Positions 1 to 12,500 of a stretch of 64,000 nt of DNA are shown here, in pieces. This DNA is from Pyrocephalus nanus. Taxonomy: Eukaryota > Chordata > Aves > Passeriformes > Tyrannidae. The translations under genes were made by a program, and so were the position numbers. The notes below the pieces were generated by a model. That model was not told where the DNA came from. It did not search any database and saw nothing but the letters and a program-made list of their open reading frames with translations. The DNA lies in assembly GCA_038380795.1 (NCBI GenBank), contig CM076259.1:60469938-60533937 (forward strand). Reading direction: 5' to 3'. The stretch's first letter is position 1. Each line of letters starts with the position of its first letter.

Positions 1-526
1 GTCCTTGGACCTTTTTTCTTTTTATGGTGTGGAACAATTTCTTCATCAGAAACTTCTGAATCACCCTTGGATCTCTTCCGCTTTTTCTCTACATTTTTCC
101 TTTTTTGACCTTTCTTGGGTGAAAAAACCTGGCTTTCCTCAGTTGTTGATTCATTAGCGTACCTTTCCACCCCACTGTCATCATCTTTCTTCTTCTTTGT
201 GGCCTTTTTCTGTACCTTAGACTTCTTCTTGCTGTCATCATGCATTCTATCAGAAGCATCTCTTTCTTCAGAGGGACGGTGTCCAAGATTTTCCTGAACC
301 CTGGACCGGGAGCCTTCTGAAGCATCTGGTTGTTCTCTTTGCTTATCTGCTGAAGAAACTCTTTCTTTAAACTCTGGTTCTTCATAACGCCGGGAACTTT
401 CCTTTCTGTCCGATTTTCGCTCTTCTTCTTTCCAGCGACTCTGCCGCTCTTCTGTAACATGAGAGGGGCTCAGTGACCGGGATTCCTGTGGCCGCACAAC
501 CTGGCTCAGAAGTCTGTGCTTTTCAT
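1..526 (-). CDS. ZC3H13: ZC3H13 exon 15 (cut by the window edge)
   Basis: At least 526 bp, residues 908-1082 and beyond. The frame starts NEKHRLLSQVVRPQESRSLS and ends at the window edge in KKKKGPRT. Lysine-rich nuclear-localisation-like runs are present. Acceptor TTTTGTAG at 527-528. The frame is open to position 1. Confidence 0.95.
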
Positions 527-3500
527 CTACAAAATGTGAAAAAGAATGTACTTCTATTGTGTAGGAAGGAGAACGTGTGAGCATTTGGTGTCAATTAAAA
601 CATATAATCCATTACTTCAGTGAGATTTTTAAAATTTTTCTACTGCCCCAGTAACAGACTATTTCCATTTTGCTAAACATGCATCTTAAACAGCGGATGT
701 GGAAGTCACTATCACTTGACAGACACAACACATAACAACAAAATAAAAGACAAAAAAAGATTCAGAAAAATGGTAGTTCTCATAAAAATATGGGGAGGAC
801 ACTTACAAAAACTTTCCTCATGTTTTTCTATTTCAGATTGCAAGACACAGAGTAAGCTGGATCCAGCTGCAGAGACAGCCCACTCCCACTTACTTTTATC
901 ATCTCCACTGTTGTAAGCATCACTATCAGGAGAGTGATCACGGCGACGTTTGGGTGACTGACGAGGACTTGGACTGCTTTCGTTTCTGTGACGCTTCCTG
1001 CAGAACAAATATGTACCATCGAAGTTCTTCAGGAATCTATGAATTTATCATCAATACAATCCCTGAAGTCTAAGCACCTCATACAGAAGATAACATATTT
1101 AAAGATGCCAGGAAATTTCATAGTTTTTTAAGCTGTTGTTCCAAAACTGAAAGTGTGATCAGTTTTTTTCGCATAGTGTAAGACACCTTAAACTAAAATT
1201 CAAAGATTTAAGGCAACTACCTTTTCGTCAAAAAGTTACAAAAGACTATAAAGGTCAATTTTTCCTGTGGCAATGATCCTTGCAGCAAGCTGATCCCAGC
1301 TGGAAACTAAGTTCCCACCCAGGTGCTTCCTTACTTCCTCCCCCTGTGGAATGAGGGAGAACCCATATTAGATTACTTTTAGGAATCCACAATTCCCTCA
1401 CACAAAAGCTACTACTTATTTCCAAGCAAAGTAACCAGAAGGGCAACACTGTTTTGCTCATTACTGATGGAACAATGAGAATTTTATTGTACTAAATGAA
1501 AAAAAAAAGAAAAAAGCAAATCAGTGTTGCACTGATTAAAGTAAGCACGACCCATGAACCTGGGATATTTTTCAGGCCTTCAGTGGTAGCCGTCTGGTAT
1601 TGAAAATATAGTAGTGCAAAGGGTAATGCATGTCCCATGGAAATTCGATGAATTAAGTCACAAACCCTGACCTAGTTAGCTGCTATTTGACTTTCAGGCT
1701 TCAAAAGGTACCACAGTCTTCTATTATGTTTCCAAGAATGCAAGCATTATTAAAGGCAAGACCATGCAGGCAGACTTAGAAGGGAAAATGACATTGCCTG
1801 ACACCACCGTTAGCTCCTGAGTAGCTCTTTGATTCAGAACTAACAAAACACCAGATTAACTTCACCAGCATAGTACTGATTTAGGGGCCACCAGTATGTG
1901 CCACACAGATGCAGAGGAGACACAGCGCCAGACCAGGCTTCTGCATAAACAAGATGTCTTCTTCCTTATGATACTACCCTGTTTACTAACTTAAAGAATT
2001 CAACAGTAAAAGATTGTCCTTTTTTTTTTTTTTCCCTTTGACTGAAGTAACACTTGGATCCACTCACTTGGATTTTCTTTCCTCATGGACATCTCTTGAG
2101 CTTCTTTCTTCTCGGATATCTTCTCTCTTATCCCTGCGGTCTTCCCTTCCTTTTTCCTTGTCATCCCAGTCTCTCTGGCGGTCTCTTTCTTTATCTCTGT
2201 CTCGACCTCTCTCCCTTTCGCGTTCTCGCTCCCGATCTCTTTCTCGTTCTCGCTCCCTTTCGCGTTCCTCACGCTCCCGTTCCCTCTCCTTCTCCCTCTC
2301 CCTCTCTCGTTCCCTTTCTCTGTCATGGTCCCTGTCTCGGTCCCGCTCGCGATCCCTGTCTTTGTCCCGCTCTCTCTCCCTCTCCCGTTCCCGAGCACGA
2401 TCTCGTTCCAACTCTCTTTCTTTCTCCCTTTCTCTCTCCCGGTCTCTTTCTCTTTCCCTCTCTCGATCCCTCTCCCTTTCTCGCTCTCTCTCCCGGGCCC
2501 TTTCATCTCTCCTATCATCAGATCGATCCACCCTTCGCTCTTCTCTTCTTTCATCCCGCTCGAGATCATCACTTCGTCCTTGATGTCGTACTGGCGAGCT
2601 TGCTCTCTGGTCTGCCAAGAGAAGCAGGTTGGATTACCAAGTGTTAACGGAATACACACTGCTTCCACCACACTAATAAAATCACAAGACCTTTTGTTTT
2701 GGCAATCTAGATATTGGTTTGCATAAACTGAAAAGCAAATCCCTGCAGAAACTTGAAAATTCCCTTTGGGGAGGAAAAAAGACAAAAAGCAGAACTAATT
2801 TTGAAAGATTTTTCAATATTTAGGGAGTGAGCTTTCCTCTGATAGTTACAAAAAAAAAAAAAGAATTTATTTTCTACCAGATTTTTCTGAATGGCTTCAA
2901 AAGACAAATATATGTTTAAGAGCCTAAGTATTACTATTGCATTACTCAGTGATTTCAAATCTAAGACCACAAAAAGCTGTGAATTGTCATATACAAAATT
3001 TTAAGACTTCTGCACAAAAATCTGACTTCCTAAACCTATCAGAAGTCATGTGCTTTACAAGTACTCAGACTATTTATAATACATAGTAAAAGCTTCTGCA
3101 AAGTAAGAAATAATCTCATTGCTGAAGGAGATCCAGCACAGAAATACACAACCAAACCCACAAAAAAAAGAGAAGCAAGGGTAAGATACGGGAAGCAGAA
3201 CTGCTAAATTTTTCATATGTATTCACTGCAGTCTTAACAGTTTTAGAATCTGAGTTTTTCATTGTTCAAACAGTAGATTAGAGTCAGAGGGAAAACTAAA
3301 CATACATAAAAAATTACTGATCCAGAAGGACAGTGCAATCTGATTTAATTGTACTTACTCTCCGCAGACTTACCTACATATTATTAATTACATTTTGTAT
3401 ATTTTTGAGTTTTTCTCTAAGTTTTGACCACTTCATAGTAATTTCTATGCTTATGTTAGTAGTATTTGAGCCACAATAAATCAGTAAAACTATTTTCCTA

Positions 3501-6500
3501 CAATATATATTAAAAGCATTTTAAAAAAGAGCAAAAAATGGCATGAAGAGAGGTTGGTATTTTTCGGTCCATTACTCTGAGGCTGAAAGTGCACCTTGCA
3601 GTAAATTGAGACAATGTCCACCGGGCAGGAGTAGGAGGAGTTTGGACAGGACTAAATCAATAAAATGTGCATTTCCATCAGTGTAATCAATTTTCATCTC
3701 TGAGTGAATTAACAATGATTTAGTACTCCCCTGTTACCAGGTAAAATTAAAAGCCAACTTGAGTGACATTTCTGCCATGGATATAACACTTCTTTTTTAA
3801 AAAGGAAAATCATCAATCCATGCAATCGGTTCACTGAACAGGTTTCACATTCTTTTAATGGTGCCTATAACATTGTAATATGATTTACTGTGCATACTAA
3901 GTATTAGATTTTATAAAGAAGTCCTGTAACTCCTATTTGTTATGTCAGTTTTGTTGACAAAACATCCATATGAAAGTCTTCTATGAATCAAATACTGCAA
4001 GTGTATTAGACAACTAGATGTGCATAGTCAGCACTTCTTATATGACTTCACTTTTTGAAGTGCTGTTTCAGTGGTTGTTTGGAAAACGTACATATTTGCC
4101 CTAGTTGAAGAAAGACAGCTCAACTTTGCAAGCTTGCATTTCAAAATCACACTAAAAAGATTTCTTACGTATCAGAGAACTAAGTACCAACCAAAATCTA
4201 TCTCAATTTTTCTCAGAATGACAAATGTTAGAACTGTGCTCTAATTATGGAAACTGTGTCTTAAACTGCAACTCTGTGGAGGATTTACTATTACAGAGGT
4301 GGTTTAAATTTTTAAGGAAGACAATAAATTTTCAATTCAAGCTCTCTATATTCCCTCCCCCAGAGGGAAACACAACCCATTCAAAGCAATGAAATACCTT
4401 GAAGTATAGTTTGTTTAAAGACTACTTGGATGAATAAACACAGAAGGTTCCAAAATCTAGCCATAGGGAGAAAGAACACAGTATTCATGCATACATCGCC
4501 AATGGAAGATTTTACTGCAGAAGTTAACTTATACCAAAGGACAGGACTAGTGTCAGTGTGTGTTGTCAAATGAGTTATTTATGAATCAGTGACATGGAGA
4601 AAGAATAAGAAAGGAAAAAGGAGGGAGAGAGAAACATACACATTTATATGTATACATTCGACTACACATGTACGTGTAAAAATGTACATTAGAATACCTC
4701 TTTCTCTGTTGTCACGTCTATCCCTTTCACCATGTCTTCTTTCAAAGGAGGAATCCCGTGCTTGATCTCGGCTGTCATAGCGATCCCGATCAGCATAGCT
4801 ACTCCTTGACTCCCAGCTGTCATGGTAGTTTCCACTACTGCTGTGACCATCAACCTGGGATCCTCTAGTCCCTCGACTTCCTAATAGAGATGTAGCAACA
4901 TAAAACATGAGCTTCCACATTAAGGAAATCCACTGATATTTATACCAACTAAAGCAGTAATATCTAATAAACTTGAATTAGCAGTTCACGGACAGGGTTT
5001 GTAGCATCAGACTCTACTTAACCAACAACTCAAATATCATGTTTTAAAGTTCTTATTTTCAAACTGCAAAATCAAGACTTTCTAAATCACCAGCCCCTGG
5101 TCACGGCACAAGGTCTCCTGACTAGAAATATAACAGTCCAAAAGCCAGTTCACATTTATTCTGAGTAGGATGTAAGCCTGCAGACAGCACAGCAAGAATA
5201 ATCAGAGACAGCAGAGATCCCTTTTCCTGTAAAAATTGCATGTCATCTCCCTAATGAAAATGTCACAATAAGCCTGAAGAAGCAAAATGTATTACAGAAT
5301 GATTAAAAGGTGGTAAGTGAAACTATTTTTTAAAGTGCATTAGGCTTCCAAAAATATTGCCAAAGATTAAAATCCCATTTTTCGGGGGATCATGCAAGAA
5401 GGGACGGAGGGGTGTGGCGGAGAGAGGTGGGCGTGTGTGAAAGATGGTTTTTCAGGTACCTAAGACATGTGGTTGCTTTTGAAAGAAGACAAAAAACCCA
5501 CTGCCCAGGGGAAAACCCAAGGTTGCAGAAACATTAGAGTGGTGTAAGGGTTAGGGTTTGTTTTAAAATGGCATGGCAGAAAATCCATGTTATGACACTT
5601 TAATGAATGGAGAACACAGAAGTGCTGTAAATTTCAACAGTAGTTTTAACAGCAATAGAATTGAACATAATTTTAAAAGCTTGAACTATCTGGCTTCCAT
5701 ATCAAATATTAAACAAGGCAGTATGAATGCAAATATTCAATCTCCAATGATAGGGACACGTGAATTTTTTAAATTACACAATACCTTTGTCAGATAATTC
5801 TGGCCCTCTGCCTCGACTTCTGCCGGTTCTATCACTTCTGCTCTCATTTCTGGAGTCACTTCTGGAATCATTCCTTGTTTCAGCACGAGAGCTCTCCTCT
5901 CTGCCATGGGATCTTCCATAGCTTCGCAAGTCCTCTTGGTACTGGTCATCCTTTTTATGGGCATCACGACTCTCTCTGTCTCTGTAGTCATGGGAATCCC
6001 GTGTGGAGCGTGAGTCTCTCTGATCACGACTGTCTTTGGTATCTCTGCCATAATCCCTCGTATCTCTGGAGTCTCGAGTATCTCTGGATTCCCTTGGCTC
6101 CCTCCGATCTCTGTTGTCTCTTGTGTCCCTCCGATCTCTTCCATCACGAGACTCTCTGTCATCTCTGTGATCCCTGGAGCTACTCTGCTCTTGGTCATAA
6201 TCACGATCATCTCTTGTTTCTCTTTCTTTTTCTCTTTTCCCTCTAGTTTCTGTAAAATGTTTAAGAGAATGTTATACACCTAGTCTGAAGAGAGCAAAGA
6301 AAAATTTAGCACACAACACTAAAACAATATAGTGAAAAATACTTATCACATACAGTGAATCAAAATTAATACGTAAATTGGAGAAGATCGTGTGGGATGT
6401 ATAGCTACACATTCAGTAGGCGTTAAAGATCTTACTGTGAATACAAATCTCTACAAATATCTGACTGTTCAAAAGGCAGTAACTATAATTACAAAAAATT

Positions 6501-9500
6501 CAAAAATGCTAAAGAGTAAGCATCTTTCAAGAACTTTAAGGTAGGATCATTACTTTTCCAATCACAGGTTCCTCTTATTTTCTACACACACACACATTCA
6601 GAAAATTTGTGCTATATTTAGACCACTTAAAAGGCCTCAATGCCCTGCTAAAGTTTGGGTTTTTTAAATACATATTTATAATATTGCTACTACAGCAAGG
6701 TAAGTTTAGAGCCAGTCTAAAATAAAGCTGACATATGTACTCTTTGTAATCTGTCTCTTGAGAGAAACAGCATGTTTCCTCATCACATATTGCGCCACTA
6801 GCTCTACAGATTTCCCAAAGGAATGACTGGTACTTTGCACACACCTCATTTAATGTCAATTAAAAAGACAACAGACAGCAATCACTGAGGACTGGATCTG
6901 GCCACCTCACAGAAGAGAATAATAGTTACTTATGAGTATCCTGCTGAGAGAACTATTTACCTACTGAGACCACCACTGCATTACATAAGAACAACCTAGA
7001 CAGATACCTACAGTATCTTTACAATCAGTCGAGCCTACATAAGCAGTCCTATCAGGAATACTCCTATGCACTGTTCCTGAAAACAGCACCAACAGCACAG
7101 GAAGAGTAAGTACAGCTACTATTTTCTTCATCCCTAGCCATTGGGATGGGTGCAGGCAATGCTGCAACTTGAAAATCAAATTTCAAAATGCAATTTGCCA
7201 ACAAATAGAAATCATTCTGAAGTGCCATTTTTTATTCATACCATCCCGCCTTTCGTGGCGCCTATCGTGAGACTGTGAAGTTCGATCGCGATCATGTCTT
7301 CCCTTTTCTCTTCCAGGAGATCGGTGTCTCGAAGGACTTCGCTTCCTCTGAGGTGGGGAGGAAGAGCGTGGGGGATAGGGAGAAGATGATCGCCTTGCAG
7401 GTGGCGAAGCTGTCCTTTGATAGGACGGAGAAGGAGTTCTTTTGCGGTGTGGGGAAGGAGAATGTCTTTGTACAGAGGAACCTGACTGTGATGAAGAGGA
7501 ATGGTGTCTGGAGGATATGGGAGAATGATGCTGACCTGATGGGGAAGCAGATCTGCAAGGAAGAGTTAGAACAGGCACGCATGTAATAATTTGACTTGAA
7601 AGGTTCTTAACATACCATACAAAAAAGCAATTAAAATGATTTGCCTATTCTCTACCCTCTGATGTTTCTACAAAACTTCAAACCAGTTTTCCCTCTAGGT
7701 TGCCATGGATACATCTCCAAAATGTGCTTATCTTTAAATGATTATTATTTAATATTCAAGAAAAATTTGTCCAATCAAAATTATATTACATACCTACCAG
7801 AATGCTTTCCTGGGGAAGAGAGGAAGGAGTCAGAAAAAAACCCATTACTTTTGTTTACAGCAACATTGAATTTTTTTCAAAAGCTACAGCAGTCTCCTTC
7901 TGACACACTTCTAACATCTTTTATTATATCTATCGATCTTTAACCAATTCAGACTTGGATCCAGAAAAACCTGTACACGGTGCTACTTAAAATTTTAGCA
8001 AACGTGAATTTTTTCTCTAACAGGGAAAACTTGTATCTGATAGAATAAAATGTACATGGAATGTCTTTGATCTTCAAAATCTCATCACTTAATTAAATAT
8101 TGTTTACACAACAGCAAACAAATTTCCTCATAATATGTTATTCCACGCACAGTCTAATGTGGACAAACATACACTTCTAGTCATTGGGCTCAGTAGAGGG
8201 TTTTTTCTCCCCCTTATCAGCATCAAAATAACTTGCAAGTATCTTTTTCTCAAGAAATACGCACTGCCCTGAACTCCCAACTTCCTTCCACTTCACCAAA
8301 CTCCAGAGACTAAACAGAGAAGAGTAGGAGTTAGAAAAGCCACACACGGACAATACATCTCGAAAAACTCCACCTAATTTCAAGTCCCTGCTTTTGAATG
8401 TCCTGTACAGTTTGGTGACTTCAAATAAGCATCCAGATCCAAGGAGCAAAGCTTTGGGAAAAGAATACCAAGTGAAATCTGTAGCAACCTGAGGTAGGAA
8501 CCAAAACCTGTAAGGATGTCTCTTTTGTGTAAAAGACAACAAAGATTCCATTACAAAACCAGATATATTCACCAAAAAAGCACCTTGACTTGATTGTTGA
8601 AGCATTTCAGACTTGTCAGTCTACAGAAGTCAAACAAAATTTTCCAGAGCACTCCAAGTAAAACTTTGTCAGGATCAGGCATGACTGACAGAATCCAGGA
8701 GACTTTCATGACTTATTGTCTTTAAACTAAGACTACACTTATCTTTCCCCATGAAACCATTATTTTGAAACAGGGAGTTACCAAAATTGGCTTGCATGGA
8801 AGGCTTTCAATGGTAAAAAGACAAAACATTTAAAATATCCTTTCCTATTTCTAGTGGAAGGCCCATTTATTTTCTCTGCTCAACATTACCTTGCACAACA
8901 CTTGATAGAAGCAAGCAATGACAAGCAAAATACTGCATTTTGTGCACTGGTAGGGCATATGGAACAGAAGAGTGAGCACTACTTAGCAACAAATAAAACA
9001 TCAGTGTGTTATCAACATTATTCTCATGCTAAATCCAAAACACAGCACTGTAAGCAGCTACCAGGATAAAAAGAAACTCTATCCCAGATGAAAACAGAGC
9101 AGTGGAATAAGTCAGTTAGACCCTGGAGTTAGCAAAAAAACAGAGAAAAAGAGTACTGAGGAGGTATTTTTCAGACTCTGTACTACTCCCAGCTGCAGGG
9201 GGAACGAGCTGCTTACTGTCCTGCCTATAAAGAATCAAATTATAGAAAATGTCCATCAGTGACATCTAGCTTAAAACAATTCAATGTTGTTCCAGCTGAA
9301 TTGAGTCACCACAGCAGCAAAAGAGCTTGCTTACAGCTCTCAGGATTGCTGAATGGATGGGTTTTATTTTGCTTGTTTTATCAGCATGCAGATATATAGG
9401 ACATCTGGAGCTTCCCTCCCACCCTTCAACAGAAGTGCAGAAAGCAAGAATGTCTCCCTTTCTATTATTCAAACACAGGACTACTGTAGTACTTAGCACT

Positions 9501-12500
9501 GCCATTCTAAACCTAAGCTTACACTCTTCAGGCCAAAATAAGGAGCCTGCTCCATTCTTTTTATTGGGTGGTAAATAATTTTTTCTGAAGTCCCTAGAAC
9601 TAGCAGCATGATATCCTCCCTAAAGCTTCCTGCAAGAAGCTTTGTATTATACTGTTTAGCCAATTGTGCCTGCTTCTCAAGAAAGATGTGAGGAGCCGGG
9701 GGAAGGTGTGGGGAACAAAAAGTTCCCAAAGAATCACAGGCGGAGTCTGCCTCATATCAGACTTCTGAGATTTTACCTGAAGACAAAACATTGGAGAGGA
9801 ACTGATTAATAGAAGCCTGCACCATGACTTGTGTTCTTGACATGACAGGTACCCTCAGGGTAGTAACTTGGCAAAAAAACCCTAGTCTCGGAGTTCAAGT
9901 GTTTGAGGCACAAACATATTCACAACAGACACATATAAACAAGCAGTCAAACCACCAGAGAAAGTCTCCAAACTAGTACTAAGGGAAATAAAATCCATGC
10001 AATTGACCTCCTACCTGCGAGAGGGTGAGAAATTATGTTTGTGAGTGGTTGACTTGGCTGGTGCTCGGGAAGTTTGTCTTCTCCTTGCAGCAGGTGGTGA
10101 ATACTCCCTGGAAGGGGAAGAATTACTGCCAGAATGATCTGCAGGACTAGGAGAACGCTTCTGTCTACGGGAGCTTTCAGAGGGATCCCTGGGAAACATA
10201 AACAGCATCTTGTTTAACAGGTGTAATATGGCATTAGTACATTTCTGAGAAACTACAAACACCTCCAAGACAGAATCCGTGATTACAATATCAAGAACTA
10301 TTTTATGGAATCATTTGTTCCATCTGTAATTTCACATATGAAATTAACTTAAGCTAGCAAAAGTAAAGAAAGCAAAATAGGCACTAAATTTCTTGCTATG
10401 TTGGACTGTGAAATACGAAACTAGAATATGATTAAACCAAAAAAATCTTCTTGTAATTTTACCTAATATTTCACATGACACTGAAACAGAACTCCTATCA
10501 ATGGAGAAATATATTGCTACCTTATTTAAAAATTTCTGTAATATCGAAACTTTGAGAAGTCTCAAGCTCACTCACATTTTTAAAGGCTAATCCCAGCTGC
10601 AAATGAATGAAAGCAATCTGTCAGAACCTTCAAATATTTCACTTACTGTACCTCAGGCAGATTTGACATTACTACTTCATTTTTATTATGTAGGGAAAAA
10701 AAAGAAAAGACAAAAATCCAACACTGAAATAAAAGGCTGTAGTCACCACAGCAATACCGGATTACAGTACAATGACAAGCACTGTGTCAATCCTAGAATG
10801 TTCTTTTCTACTGCTTGTGACTTCCTCCCAGTAACGGAGCGTGCAAGCATGAGGGAAATAATATACTTTATAGTAAGTATTGTATAATTTATTTAATCAA
10901 TTAAAAATACACCATTCAGTGTTCTTCCACTCCTTGGGCTTTGCTATGTCAGTTACAAAGTAAGGCTTACAAACATGTACCCTATTTTCAACAAGAAAAC
11001 ACAAGAGTTAAAAATGCAGATTATCTTTCAACTTAAATGGATGTTTGTGCTTCAGAAAATTATATGAATAGTCATAGCAGTCCACCATTTTTGTTAATAC
11101 ATAAATATGTATATATGCAAAAGGGAAGCAATTCTAAAATCCCAGTAGTCTTTGACTACTTCAGGAACTTTAACCTACTGAAGATTAGAGAGAGTTTAAA
11201 CATACCACTGCCAACTTATAAAGGTAATAGTCCTCTAAGACTTCAGAAAAGCAGGCAATCAGACAAATGGATGACTTTGACAAAGATTTTGGCAAATGAC
11301 CTGCTCCACTGGTGAAGGTCCAACTTCCTGAGAAGTAATGAGTACTAAAGAGTACTAACATGTTGTTGGCAAAGCAGGTACAACTCCCCTACTATTCAGT
11401 GTTCTGTTAAAGATAGCTTTAAAAGCAAGGTCTGTTACAATTAAAAGCTATTAATACTACACAACTTACCTCTGCTTCTCCTTTTTCTCCTTGTGCCTTT
11501 CGAAGTCACGTCCTCTCTCTTTCACCTCCCTTGCCTTTTCTTCTGAACGTTCTTTTGCTTTATGTTTTTCTTTGTGTTTTTTCCCTAGGGGAGTTTCCTC
11601 TTGTACTGGAGGAGGAGGACTAGGGGTACGAGGACCTTTCTTTTTACTCTGGTTACTTTTAGAACTCCTAGAGATAAATTAAAAGGGTGCAGGGGTGTTA
11701 AAAAATAAAGAACTGACAACTATTTCAAACAATGATTTCTCAGATGCTGGCAGGAAAGTTATAAAAGGCCTTGAAGCTTTTGGATAGGATTCACCAACTC
11801 CATTAGCAAGCAGTGTTCAATAGCTGTGCTTGACTGACGAGTGAATAGTGATGGTAAAAATTTATGTTGACCTCTTCCATTTATAATCTTTATTTCTGAA
11901 GCAAGTGAACAAAAATAGGAATTGCTGAATTGCTTCCACTTAGACAGAACCAGTTTTCAAAGACAAAATACCCTTACATGGACTGCACACATTAGAGAAC
12001 AAAAACTCTATAGAATACCTTGTCTGTTTAGTCTCCCATTTCTGCAATGCAATACCCCAATCATATAATATGTGTTTGTGTTCTTCAAGTAATTCTGTAT
12101 TCAATTAATTGTCAACATATGCTAAAGCATCCAAATATTTTTGAATATGCATCTCACAATATGAAATAGTGTATATTTTTCATATAATCTACCCCTAAGA
12201 TAAACCCTATCAACTAGGTTTCACTGCATACTCAATGTCACTACCATACCACCACATGCTGTTACATTCCTGTGGCAGAAATAAAATTGTTTTGTTCCTA
12301 TTTTAAAGGGAATTTTTGCTTAGCAAATGCAGATGTGTCTGGTAATTCCTTTCCTATCTAAAAGCTGCAAACAGCGATTCAAAATGTTCTTACTTAGAAC
12401 TTAAAAACAGGTTTTGGAGACTGATTTTGGCAGCACGGCACCCAGATAAAATCCTGTGATTTTTACATATCTTATCCTTAATTTTTCCCTCCCACACACA

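Noticed and set aside
2014..2647. Two long plus-strand frames rich in Ser/Arg/Leu and Pro/Leu
   Set aside because: They are antisense shadows of the purine-rich RE/RD exon of ZC3H13; the minus frame has splice borders and human similarity.
2000..2785. 261-codon minus-strand frame over the same exon
   Set aside because: It is out of phase with exons 12 and 14 and runs through the splice acceptor; the repeat simply lacks stops.
5549..5560. Short telomere-like agggttaggg
   Set aside because: Fewer than two full units; no interstitial telomeric array.
5737..6279. 180-codon minus-strand frame
   Set aside because: Out of frame with ZC3H13 exon 11; the correct frame matches human and joins its neighbours in phase.
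7275..7586. 103-codon plus-strand frame
   Set aside because: Antisense of ZC3H13 exon 10.
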